Under the pieces are notes generated by a model, which saw nothing but the letters and a program-made list of their open reading frames with translations, was not told where the DNA came from and ran no database searches. A DNA stretch of 64,000 nt. Origin: an uncultured Paraburkholderia sp. Its GTDB lineage: Bacteria > Pseudomonadota > Gammaproteobacteria > Burkholderiales > Burkholderiaceae. Position numbers and translations under genes: made by a program. The stretch is from assembly GCA_940746715.1 (NCBI GenBank), contig CALNWN010000005.1, forward strand, positions 1 to 64,000, given 5' to 3'. Numbering within the stretch: position 1 is the stretch's first letter; every line of letters starts with the position of its first letter. Shown piece by piece: positions 52,641-60,329 of this stretch.

Positions 52641-53273
52641 TCAGGGAATATTCAGATACTTGTGAGTCTGCATCGACAGGCGCCATTGCGGATGGCGTTT
52701 GCACCAGTCGATGGCGAGCCTAGTGTTGATGTCGCGCGACGGGCCGTCCATGGGCTGGACGAGGAAATACTCGAAGTCGAGCTTCGCGTAGTCGGACAGG
52801 CGCTGGTTGTCCTGCGGAATCACGACCTTCAGTTCATTGCCTTTGGTCACGACGAGCGGCGCGTCGGCCTTCGGGCTCACGCAAATCCAGTCGATTGTCT
52901 CGAGCACCGGCAAAGAGCCGTTGGTTTCAATGGCGATTTCGAAGCCGGCCGCGTGCAGCGCGTCCACGAGCGGCGGGTCGATCTGCAACATCGGCTCGCC
53001 GCCCGTGCACACGACAAAGCGCTGGCCCTCGCCTTCCGGCCATTGCGACGCGATCATCTGCACGAGGTCTTGGGGCGTGCGGTACTTGCCGCCGTTTTCA
53101 CCATCGGTGCCGACGAAATCCGTGTCGCAGAAGCGGCACACGGCCTCGGCGCGATCTTCCTCACGGCCCGACCACAGATTGCAGCCGGCAAAGCGGCAAA
53201 ACACGGCCGGACGCCCGGCATTCGCGCCCTCGCCTTGCAACGTGTAGAAGATTTCCTTGACCGCGTACGTCAT
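52641..53273 (-). CDS. queE: 7-carboxy-7-deazaguanine synthase QueE
   Basis: This radical-SAM enzyme rearranges 6-carboxy-tetrahydropterin into 7-carboxy-7-deazaguanine. It is 210 aa. The iron-sulfur cysteines are in CRFAGCNLW and, after an insertion of the long type (CX14CX2C from the second Cys), VCRFCDTDFVG. The SAM motif VCTGGEPMLQIDPP is at about residues 88-101. The start MTYAVKEIFYTLQGEGANAG at 53273 fits the family. Its 3' end abuts queD. Confidence 0.9.
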   Translation of the reverse strand: MTYAVKEIFYTLQGEGANAGRPAVFCRFAGCNLWSGREEDRAEAVCRFCDTDFVGTDGENGGKYRTPQDLVQMIASQWPEGEGQRFVVCTGGEPMLQIDPPLVDALHAAGFEIAIETNGSLPVLETIDWICVSPKADAPLVVTKGNELKVVIPQDNQRLSDYAKLDFEYFLVQPMDGPSRDINTRLAIDWCKRHPQWRLSMQTHKYLNIP

Positions 53274-53366
53274 GCTTACCGCTTGTGCCTTGTCCTTGTA
53301 CTCGCGTACCTTGTATAGCTTGTGTACCTACGAATCATTGCCGAGCCGCGCCGCTGCGCGGGTTGT

Positions 53367-54098
53367 TCACACCGGCTCGGCTACCTTTTCGCCCGCGAGC
53401 CAGGCTTCATAGCCACGCTTGCGCAAGCGGCAGGCCGGACATTCGCCGCAGCCGAAGCCCCATGCGTGCAGCTCCGCGCGCTCGCCGACATAGCAGGTGT
53501 GCGTTTCCACGCGCACCAGTTCCACCAGCTCGTCGCCGCCCAGCTCGTGTGCGAGACGCCACGTGTCCGCCTTGTCGAGCCACATGAGCGGAGTTTCGAG
53601 CACGAAGCGCGAGTCCATGCCCAGATTCAGCGCGACCTGCAGCGCTTTCATGGTGTCGTCGCGGCAATCGGGATAGCCCGAAAAGTCCGTTTCACACATT
53701 CCGCCGACGAGCACCTGCAAACCGCGCCGATAAGCGATCGCCGCAGCAATCGTCATGAACATCAGGTTGCGACCCGGCACGAAGGTGTTCGGCAAACCGT
53801 TGGCCGTGGCCTCGATCTCGATTTCGCGCGTCATGGCGGTTTCGCTGATCGCGCCGAGCACAGACAGATCGACCATGTGATCGTCGCCGAGGCGCTCGCC
53901 CCACGCGGGAAACGTGCGCGCCACCGCGTTGCGGAAGCCCTCGCGGCACTCCAGTTCGACGCGGTGCCGCTGACCATAATCGAAGCCGAGCGTCTCGACC
54001 GTCTCATACCGCTCAAGAACCCATGCGAGGCACGTGGCGGAATCTTGGCCGCCGGAAAACAGCACCAGAGCGCTACGTTTAGCGTCTTTGCGGATCAC
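53367..54098 (-). CDS. queC: 7-cyano-7-deazaguanine synthase QueC
   Basis: This ATP-dependent enzyme converts carboxy-deazaguanine to preQ0. It is 243 aa. PP-loop [12 protein letters not shown] is at residues 15-26. The C-terminal zinc site [14 protein letters not shown] is at about 212-225. The GTG at 54098 (protein [19 protein letters not shown]) is chosen because cggag lies 7 nt upstream; longer frames to 54443 run into the palindrome region and look non-coding. With queE and queD this gives preQ0 synthesis; folE, queF, tgt and queA must lie elsewhere. Confidence 0.92.
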   Translation of the reverse strand: MIRKDAKRSALVLFSGGQDSATCLAWVLERYETVETLGFDYGQRHRVELECREGFRNAVARTFPAWGERLGDDHMVDLSVLGAISETAMTREIEIEATANGLPNTFVPGRNLMFMTIAAAIAYRRGLQVLVGGMCETDFSGYPDCRDDTMKALQVALNLGMDSRFVLETPLMWLDKADTWRLAHELGGDELVELVRVETHTCYVGERAELHAWGFGCGECPACRLRKRGYEAWLAGEKVAEPV

Positions 54099-54376
54099 CG
54101 TGAAACTCCGTGAATGATGAGTGCCGCGTCGCGCTGCGCGAGGTGCGCCATGCAAGCAACGCGGCGCGGCGCGAGCCGGCACTGCTGCCGGCCCAAAGCA
54201 GTATAGGCCGCGCCTCTGGCTGCAAAGCTGCTGGGCCCTTATACCGTTGATCGTCGGGCGAGGGGTTTCGTGCGGATCGCGGACTGACCGCGCGCCCATG
54301 AACGCCTCATGAACCCATTCGGCGGGCGCCGCACTCTCATGCAAGTCCTTGAACTGGCGCGATTTTATCACGCGAC

Positions 54377-54414
54377 GCCGATCCTGCGCCGGGCGCGCCC
54401 GGCGCAGGATCGGC
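54377..54414. repeat. Perfect 38-bp palindrome
   Basis: Two 19-bp arms (gccgatcctgcgccgggcg and its exact complement) meet with no spacer at 54395/54396. It lies between queC and tRNA-Phe. There is no T-run on either side, so it is not a classical terminator. The remainder of the gap 54099-54490 holds the tRNA terminator and nothing else that I can support. Confidence 0.85.
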
Positions 54415-54440
54415 AAGCACCGAACCAACAAACCGCACCG

Positions 54441-54479
54441 CAAAAGGAAAAGCCCCAGGAATCTTGCGATTTCCTAGGG
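54441..54479 (-). terminator. Intrinsic terminator of tRNA-Phe
   Basis: On the minus strand, a 9-bp stem ccctaggaa/ttcctgggg (one T-G wobble), loop atcgcaaga, is followed by cttttccttttg. It begins about 12 nt past the tRNA 3' end. Confidence 0.7.
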
Positions 54480-54490
54480 CTGAATCCTAG

Positions 54491-54563
54491 TGGCCTGGGA
54501 CGGAATCGAACCATCGACACGCGGATTTTCAATCCGCTGCTCTACCAACTGAGCTACCGGGCC
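54491..54563 (-). tRNA. tRNA-Phe (GAA)
   Basis: A complete cloverleaf is seen: acceptor ggcccgg/ccaggcc, D arm gctc-agttggta-gagc, anticodon stem gcgga/tccgc with loop ttgaaaa (anticodon GAA), T arm gatgg/ccgtc with ttcgatt and discriminator A. Two oddities: acceptor position 5 (C) faces A at 68, and the encoded 3' end reads ACTA where CCA is expected. Either the CCA is post-transcriptionally repaired or the sequence has an error here. Confidence 0.93.
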
Positions 54564-54659
54564 AACGAAGAGAAGAATAATATCAAAGGGTCATCTAGTA
54601 GACAAGCCCCTTCTCTAAAAAATCTGCATACGCGATTCTCGCCCACCGCGCCGCCGCGC

Positions 54660-55349
54660 TCACTCGCCTTTGTTCTTGCCGAGATCCACGCCGAGCTGCT
54701 TGAGCTTGCGATACAAGTGCGTGCGTTCCAATCCCGTCTTTTCCGCGACCCGCGTCATGCTGCCGTTCTCGCGCGCGAGGTGATACTCGAAGTACGCGCG
54801 CTCAAATGCGTCGCGTGCATCGCGCAGCGGAATGTCGAACGAGATGGATGCCGTTTGCGCCGCGAGCACGCCGCTGCCGTGGCCGTCGGCGGACAGCATG
54901 GGCAACGCCGCAGCAGAAGCCACCGTCGACGAATTCATCGGCATCGCGGATTTCACGGCCGCGCCGCCCGGCGCCACGGCCGCGGTGCCGCGCGCAAGAC
55001 CCTGCTCGACGGCCTTCAGCAGCTTCTGCAACGCGATCGGCTTTTCCAGAAAGTTAAGCGCGCCGATCTTGGTTGCCTCGACTGCCGTGTCGATGGTCGC
55101 GTGACCGGACATCATGATGACCGGCATGGTGAGCTGCCCTTGCGCAGCCCATTCCTTGAGCAACGTGACGCCGTCGGTATCGGGCATCCAGATGTCGAGC
55201 AGCACCAGGTCCGGCGCCTGACGCAAACGGAACTCGCGCGCCTGCTGCGCGTTTTCCGCCGCCTCCACGACATGTCCCTCGTCGCTCAGGATCTCCGAGA
55301 GCAATTCCCGGATGCCCATTTCATCATCTACCACCAGGATGGTTGCCAT
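54660..55349 (-). CDS. ntrX: NtrX-like response regulator lacking the AAA+ domain
   Basis: This 229-aa response regulator has a receiver domain at residues 1-120 (VVDDEMGIRELL; phospho-acceptor D52 in VLLDIWMPD; Lys in FLEKPI). An Ala/Gly/Ser-rich linker leads to a C-terminal Fis-type helix-turn-helix (SMTRVAEKTGLERTHLYRKL). The receiver and HTH resemble NtrX, but the central sigma-54 AAA+ domain of about 240 residues is absent with no sign of a local deletion. It probably acts as a sigma-70-type regulator. It starts directly after the NtrY-like kinase stop and forms an operon with it. Confidence 0.85.
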   Translation of the reverse strand: MATILVVDDEMGIRELLSEILSDEGHVVEAAENAQQAREFRLRQAPDLVLLDIWMPDTDGVTLLKEWAAQGQLTMPVIMMSGHATIDTAVEATKIGALNFLEKPIALQKLLKAVEQGLARGTAAVAPGGAAVKSAMPMNSSTVASAAALPMLSADGHGSGVLAAQTASISFDIPLRDARDAFERAYFEYHLARENGSMTRVAEKTGLERTHLYRKLKQLGVDLGKNKGE

Positions 55350-57764
55350 TTACGCTGCCTTTGTCTGCACTGTTGCTTTTGTCTTTCCCTGCGACGTGCC
55401 GCCATGCGCAGGACGCGGTCCCGCTTCGGGAGCCGCGGCGTCGTCTGCCAGTTGAAGGAAGAGAATCGAAATCTGCGCGCCTTCGATCAGATCGCCCGCT
55501 TTCATGCGATTGCGAATGTCGATGCGCGCGCCGTGTTCGTCGACGATCTTCTTGACCATCGCAAGACCCAGGCCCGTGCCTTTGGCCTTCGTCGTCACGT
55601 AGGGCTCGAATGCGCGCGTGAGAATGCGCGTGGGGAAACCCGGACCGTTATCCGACACTGTCAGACGTACCGCGACGCGCGCCTTGCCTTCCGCGTCGGG
55701 GTCTCCGTATTCTACTGTCCTCGTCTCGAGCAGCACACGCGGGCGCTCGACCTCGGCCACCGCGTCCTGCGCATTCTGCAGCAGGTTGTGGATCACCTGC
55801 CGCAATTGCGTCGCATCGCCGCGAATGGCCGGCAGTTCGGAGAGCTCGACCTGAATGGCGCCCTTGCCTTCTTCGATGCCGTAGAGCGTCAGCACTTCGC
55901 TCACCAGATCGTTCAATTGCAGGTGCGCGAGCACGGCCGGCGGCGTGCGCGCGTAGTCGCGGAAATTGTCGACCATCTGCTTCATCGCGGCGACCTGATT
56001 GACGATCGTGGTCGCGCCGCGCTTGAGCACATCCGCATCCGACGGCGCGAGCTTGTCGGCCAGCTTCATCTGCAAGCGCTCGGCGGAAAGCTGGATCGGC
56101 GTGAGCGGATTCTTGATCTCGTGCGCGAGCCGCCGCGCGACCTCGCCCCACGCGATGGAGCGCTGCGCGGAGATCACGTCGGAGATGTCGTCGAACACGA
56201 CCACGTAGCCGGACGTCTGCAGGTCCTGCGCGTTCGGATCGGTGGCGGACAGGAGGCGCGCGCCGCGCACGAGCAGCGTGAGCGGCTCGGATTCGCCCGC
56301 CACCTGAATCGAAAACTGCTGCTGCCAATGGCCGCCGTCGTCGTGAGCGTCGCCGCTCGCCGCTTCGCGGTCCGCAAACGCCTTGCGCACCATGCCGCCG
56401 AATTCGCTCAGCACGCCGATCTTTTCGAGCGCCCAACCGAGCACCTCCTGAAACTGCTGACGGAAGATGCGCTCCGCGCCGCGATTGGCCGTGGTGAGCC
56501 GGAACTGGCGGTCGAATACGAACACGCCCGCCGTCAGGTTCGCAAGAATGCTCTCCAGATAGGCCTTCGAATGCTCGAGCGCGATGCGGTTGTTTTCGAC
56601 CGCCGCGCGCGCCTCCGACAACTGCCGCGTCATCGCATTGAACGACTGCGTGAGAAAGCCGAGTTCGTCGCGCGATTTGATCTCGCGCTTGGGCGTGTAA
56701 TCGCCCTCGGTGATTTCCTTCGTGCCCTGCGCGAGCAGAAACAGCGGCCGCGCGAGCTGATTGCCGAGCGCGAGCGCGAGCATCATCGCGATGAAGGTGG
56801 CGAGAAAGAGCGCGAGCGTCAGCGTGCCGATGTACATCTTGCGCAAACCGGTACGCCCGAGCGCTTTCTCCTGATACTCGCGATACGCGCGCTGCACGGC
56901 GTCGGCGTTACGAGCGAGCGACTGCGACACCGGCTGCGTCAGTTGCAGAAAGCGCTCCGTGGGTTGCAGAAGCGCCGCGTTCGAATCGGGAATGCGCTGC
57001 ACGACGCGCAAGCGCAGCGCGCCCTTGCTGCCGTGCGCGCGCGGATCTCCGTCAACTTCGCCTTCAATCGCCGCATAGCCGCGGCCGCGCGCCTGGTCGA
57101 TCATCAGCTGGGTGGGCAGGTCGTTCGGCACGAGCGTCGCGAAATTGCTCGACGCCTGCGCGACCACGTGCATGTCGGGCGTCGCGCCGGACATGCTGCG
57201 CGTAGGCTCGACGATGGTCGCGTCCTGCACGCCGAACTGGTCGCGCAGACGCAGCAGCGTGAGCGTCGTGCCGGCGGCGTCCGCGCTCGCGAGCTGCTCG
57301 GACATGAGCCGCGCCTTGGTTTGCAGATCGGACAGCGACGCGTCCAGCATGCCGCGGCCGAGATTGAGGCCGGACGTGAGCGCGGTTTCCACATTCACGT
57401 CGAACCACGATTCGATACTGCGCGACACGAACTGATACGAGACCACATAAATGATGCCGCCCGGCACCACGCCGACGAGCGCCATGAAAAACGCCAGCTT
57501 CGCGAGCAGCCGCGTGCCGAACTTGCCCTTGCGCAATCGCACAATGATGATGACGACGAGCGTCGCCACCACCAGCAGAAAGATCATCGCGACGACGAGA
57601 TTCGCGGCATAGAGCCACTGGTAATAGCGGTCGAAGAATTCGGTGTTCGCGCTCGCCGCCGCGAGCAGCACGAGCAGCAGCACGGCCGTCACGGCGACCG
57701 TGGACACCAGCACGCGCACGACGATGCTGCTGACGCTGGTGGCGGAGCGCACTTTATTTAGCAC
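55350..57764 (-). CDS. ntrY: NtrY-like sensor histidine kinase
   Basis: This large membrane histidine kinase has 804 aa. Several N-terminal TMs (about residues 15-105) and an extracytoplasmic sensor segment (about 120-300) precede another TM near 320, then a HAMP domain (QLARPLFLLAQGTKEITEGD), a PAS domain (LANLTAGVFVFDRQFRLTTA, about 400-500) and the kinase core: H box RRLAHEIKNPLTPIQLSAER, N box and G boxes (VSDNGPGFPTRILTRAFEPY, KGTGLGLAMVKKI). This is the NtrY architecture. Cotranscription with the ntrX-like regulator and rsmB is likely. The C-terminal 45 residues are a disordered Ala/Pro/Thr tail. Confidence 0.88.
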   Translation of the reverse strand: MLNKVRSATSVSSIVVRVLVSTVAVTAVLLLVLLAAASANTEFFDRYYQWLYAANLVVAMIFLLVVATLVVIIIVRLRKGKFGTRLLAKLAFFMALVGVVPGGIIYVVSYQFVSRSIESWFDVNVETALTSGLNLGRGMLDASLSDLQTKARLMSEQLASADAAGTTLTLLRLRDQFGVQDATIVEPTRSMSGATPDMHVVAQASSNFATLVPNDLPTQLMIDQARGRGYAAIEGEVDGDPRAHGSKGALRLRVVQRIPDSNAALLQPTERFLQLTQPVSQSLARNADAVQRAYREYQEKALGRTGLRKMYIGTLTLALFLATFIAMMLALALGNQLARPLFLLAQGTKEITEGDYTPKREIKSRDELGFLTQSFNAMTRQLSEARAAVENNRIALEHSKAYLESILANLTAGVFVFDRQFRLTTANRGAERIFRQQFQEVLGWALEKIGVLSEFGGMVRKAFADREAASGDAHDDGGHWQQQFSIQVAGESEPLTLLVRGARLLSATDPNAQDLQTSGYVVVFDDISDVISAQRSIAWGEVARRLAHEIKNPLTPIQLSAERLQMKLADKLAPSDADVLKRGATTIVNQVAAMKQMVDNFRDYARTPPAVLAHLQLNDLVSEVLTLYGIEEGKGAIQVELSELPAIRGDATQLRQVIHNLLQNAQDAVAEVERPRVLLETRTVEYGDPDAEGKARVAVRLTVSDNGPGFPTRILTRAFEPYVTTKAKGTGLGLAMVKKIVDEHGARIDIRNRMKAGDLIEGAQISILFLQLADDAAAPEAGPRPAHGGTSQGKTKATVQTKAA

Positions 57765-58353
57765 GTTCGGTCACCGTAAAGGTAAAGCGCTTCCATTCGG
57801 AAGCGAGGTTCCAGTCGCGGTTGTTCACCGCGTCGATCTGGAACGGCTTGGGCATCAACGCGATGTCGAGCTGCATGCGCACCGAGGCGGTGTACGTTTC
57901 GCCGACATGCACGTCGTTGCGGTCGATCACGTGCCACGACGACACATGCTTGATGACCGCGAGCGCGTCTTTGAGCGTGGAGAAGCCGAGTTGCAAACCG
58001 CCGGACGACACACTTGACACGCGATATTCGCGCGTGAGCGGCTGAAACGACAGCCGCAGGCTTTGCGACACGTTGACCGGCTGCTCGTCGAACCAGTACC
58101 AGCGCGGCCGGCTCAGTTCGAAATCCGTCGTGAAGTACAGCGGAATGCCTTTATTGACCGCGTCTTCGAGGTTGGTGTTCAACTCGAAGTCGAAACGCGC
58201 GTCGAGGCTCCAACCGGTGTTGTCGGCTTGCAGCGAAGCGCGTTGCACGGCGATCGAGTCGGCGTGCGCGGCGCCCGGCAGCGCGAGCGAGACGGCCAGC
58301 GCGACCCAAAGCACGGCGGCGAGCCGAAGCGGGAAGAAGCGTTTGATGGTCAC
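57754..58353 (-). CDS. DUF4390 domain protein, exported
   Basis: This 199-aa protein has a signal peptide (RLAAVLWVALAVSLALPGAAHA, residues 9-30) and one DUF4390 domain. Its function is unknown. The family is almost always found between rsmB and the NtrY-type kinase in betaproteobacteria, which suggests a periplasmic accessory role for that sensor (inference). It overlaps the kinase gene start by 11 nt and the rsmB stop by 4 nt, so translation is tightly coupled. Confidence 0.85.
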   Translation of the reverse strand: MTIKRFFPLRLAAVLWVALAVSLALPGAAHADSIAVQRASLQADNTGWSLDARFDFELNTNLEDAVNKGIPLYFTTDFELSRPRWYWFDEQPVNVSQSLRLSFQPLTREYRVSSVSSGGLQLGFSTLKDALAVIKHVSSWHVIDRNDVHVGETYTASVRMQLDIALMPKPFQIDAVNNRDWNLASEWKRFTFTVTERAK

Positions 58354-59789
58354 CGTTTCTGAAAGCGCGCGTAGAAAAATCCGTCGTGGTCTGAGTTCGC
58401 GCCGGCGCTGGGCTCAGCGAATTCTCCGGCATGAGAACCGGCCGATGGGTCGGCGGGCGCGCGGGCGACTGAGGGTAAAAGTTGCCCCGGCGCGTCCAAT
58501 CGTACCGCATCCTGATGCTTGTTTCCAAACCACCGCGCCTGCAACTCGCCTTCTTCCGGAAAGATCGAGCACGTAACGTAGAGCAATTCGCCGCCAGGTT
58601 TCACGAGCGGCCAGAGGGCGTCGAGAATGCGCCGCTGTTCGTCGACGAGCGCGGGAATATCGGATGCACGGCGCAACCAGCGAATGTCCGGATGATGCCG
58701 CACGATGCCCGACGCCGAGCACGGCACGTCGGCGAGAATGCGGTCGAACGGCTGGTCGATGTCGTCGTGCCATTTGGACGGCGCACCGGCGTCGCCGATC
58801 CGCACCTCGGCTTCGAGTTTCAGCCGCTGCAGGTTTTCGCCGATGCGCCGCGCGCGCGACACGTCGCTTTCGAGCGCCACCAGTTGCAGGTTCGCGAGTT
58901 CCAGCAGATGCCCCGTCTTGCCGCCCGGCGCCGCACACGCATCGAGCACGCGCATGCCGTCACGCACGCCGAGCAATTGTGCGGCGAGCTGCGCGCCCGC
59001 GTCCTGCACCGAGATCACGCCCTCGTTGAAACCGGGAATACGATCGACCGGCATCGGCGTCGCGAGCTTCACCGCGTATTCGCCGACTTTGCTCGCCGCA
59101 ATGTGATGCTGCTCGAGGACGTGCAGATACGCCTCGACCGTCGAATGACGCGCGTTCACGCGCAGCGTGAGCGGACCTTGCGTGTTGCCGGCCGCGAGCA
59201 CGTCTTGCCATGTGTCGGGCCATGCGCGTCTCACCGCGTCAATCCACCATGTCGGGTAGTTCCAGTGCGCGACTTCGTCGGCTTGCGCTTCTGTCAGCAG
59301 CGCGTCCCGCTCGCGTAGGAAGTTGCGCAGCACCGCGTTGACGAGTCCCTTCGCAAACGAGAATTCGCGGCGCGCCGAAATCGCCCTGACCGCCTGGTCG
59401 ACCACCGTGAACGGCGTGTAGGCGGCGCTCGCTTCGTCGTCGATCAACAGGGCGAGCGCGCAGGCCAGCACATGACCCACGTGCGGCGGCGGTGCTTTCT
59501 TGACGAGCCTCGCGATCAGCCACTCGGCCGTGCCGAGACGCCGCATCGTGCGATACGCGATGTCCTGCACCGCGCCGCGCGCGGCAGCGGCACTGCCCTC
59601 GGGCGCGGACACGAACACGGATTGCAGCGCGGCCGGCAACGCCGCGCCGAGGCGCACGGCGCCGACGGCCTGCGCGGCGCAGTCAAGCGCAAAGCCGAGC
59701 GATTCCGGCGCGAGATGCAACACGGACAAGCGGGATTCGCGCGGACGCGCCGGCGAAGAAGCAGAACGCGAAGAAGGCTTTGGGATCAT
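58350..59789 (-). CDS. rsmB: 16S rRNA (cytosine-967-C5)-methyltransferase RsmB
   Basis: RsmB methylates C967 of 16S rRNA. It is 479 aa. The N-terminal NusB-like RNA-binding domain is at residues 20-185. The methyltransferase domain has LDACAAPGGKTGHLLEL (SAM motif I), DVPCSASGIVRHHPDIRW and YVTCSIFPEEGELQ with the two catalytic cysteines. The start is MIPKPSSRSASS at 59789; the longer frame to 59882 adds residues unlike the family. A low-complexity insertion (PSVARAPADPSAGSHAGE) precedes the conserved DGFFYARF end. A -10-like tacaat occurs on the minus strand at 59838-59843. Confidence 0.92.
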   Translation of the reverse strand: MIPKPSSRSASSPARPRESRLSVLHLAPESLGFALDCAAQAVGAVRLGAALPAALQSVFVSAPEGSAAAARGAVQDIAYRTMRRLGTAEWLIARLVKKAPPPHVGHVLACALALLIDDEASAAYTPFTVVDQAVRAISARREFSFAKGLVNAVLRNFLRERDALLTEAQADEVAHWNYPTWWIDAVRRAWPDTWQDVLAAGNTQGPLTLRVNARHSTVEAYLHVLEQHHIAASKVGEYAVKLATPMPVDRIPGFNEGVISVQDAGAQLAAQLLGVRDGMRVLDACAAPGGKTGHLLELANLQLVALESDVSRARRIGENLQRLKLEAEVRIGDAGAPSKWHDDIDQPFDRILADVPCSASGIVRHHPDIRWLRRASDIPALVDEQRRILDALWPLVKPGGELLYVTCSIFPEEGELQARWFGNKHQDAVRLDAPGQLLPSVARAPADPSAGSHAGEFAEPSAGANSDHDGFFYARFQKR

Positions 59790-59907
59790 GGGAAGACAAA
59801 GGCATGCCGCGCGGTAGGCACGGCACAATGAACACACATTGTAGCGTGGCGCGGCGCGCGGGCCGCGAGCGGGCGTGTGCAACGCGCGTGGCCGCGTCCG
59901 GCAAATA

Positions 59908-59936
59908 AAAAGGGCAGTTCGTGCCTGCCCTTTTCT
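59908..59936. terminator. Intrinsic terminator downstream of the immunity gene
   Basis: A perfect 10-bp stem aaaagggcag/ctgccctttt with loop ttcgtgc has A/T runs on both sides. It ends leftward transcription of the toxin/immunity module before it reaches rsmB. Confidence 0.85.
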
Positions 59937-59944
59937 GTCAGCCC

Positions 59945-60319
59945 CTACCGGGCGACGGCGAGCTTCTTCAAACAGTCAACGTACTCCGCGTGATCGAGGA
60001 GTTCAAAGCAAAAGTACGTGTTCGTACCTTTCTCTGAGACCGCTTGCCATAAAAAATCTAGGGCGAGCCGATTGCATCGCTCAAGATATTCAGCCCATTC
60101 CATCGCCGTTCTTGGGGAATAGTCGGCAATCAGGTCTACATAGGGCACGACTTGGTTCGAGTCAATGCGTACGCCCTCGATTCCCAGAACTGCCATTCCA
60201 GCGGTTTGCGCGGCAGCGACGAACCGCTGTGCGTCGTCAGCCTTCAAAAATATCTCACCGCCAATTCGCACTTCGGCGCGCCCATTGAATGATGCGTAGA
60301 TTTCGTCTTCCTTCGTCAT
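59945..60319 (-). CDS. Putative immunity protein
   Basis: This 124-aa soluble acidic protein has no signal peptide and no domain that I recognise by name. It starts MTKEDEIYASFNGRAEVRIG at 60319, behind a purine-rich aggggggcag site, 10 nt after the stop of the E5-like toxin frame. That position, the size and the acidic composition are what is expected of a cognate cytoplasmic immunity protein for an RNase toxin. The frame is also open further upstream to 60487, inside the toxin gene, but that part is antisense-like shadow. It is intact, while the toxin-carrier gene upstream is broken. Confidence 0.65.
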   Translation of the reverse strand: MTKEDEIYASFNGRAEVRIGGEIFLKADDAQRFVAAAQTAGMAVLGIEGVRIDSNQVVPYVDLIADYSPRTAMEWAEYLERCNRLALDFLWQAVSEKGTNTYFCFELLDHAEYVDCLKKLAVAR

Positions 60320-60329
60320 TTCTGCCCCC

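Noticed and set aside
54377..54563. tRNA-Phe as an integration site of a genomic island
   Set aside because: No integrase and no repeat of the tRNA 3' end are found nearby. Flanking genes are ordinary core genes.
54309..57761. Open plus-strand frame of 1150 codons
   Set aside because: It is exactly antisense to ntrX and ntrY, is very Arg/His-rich and has no domain. It is a shadow of a GC-rich gene.
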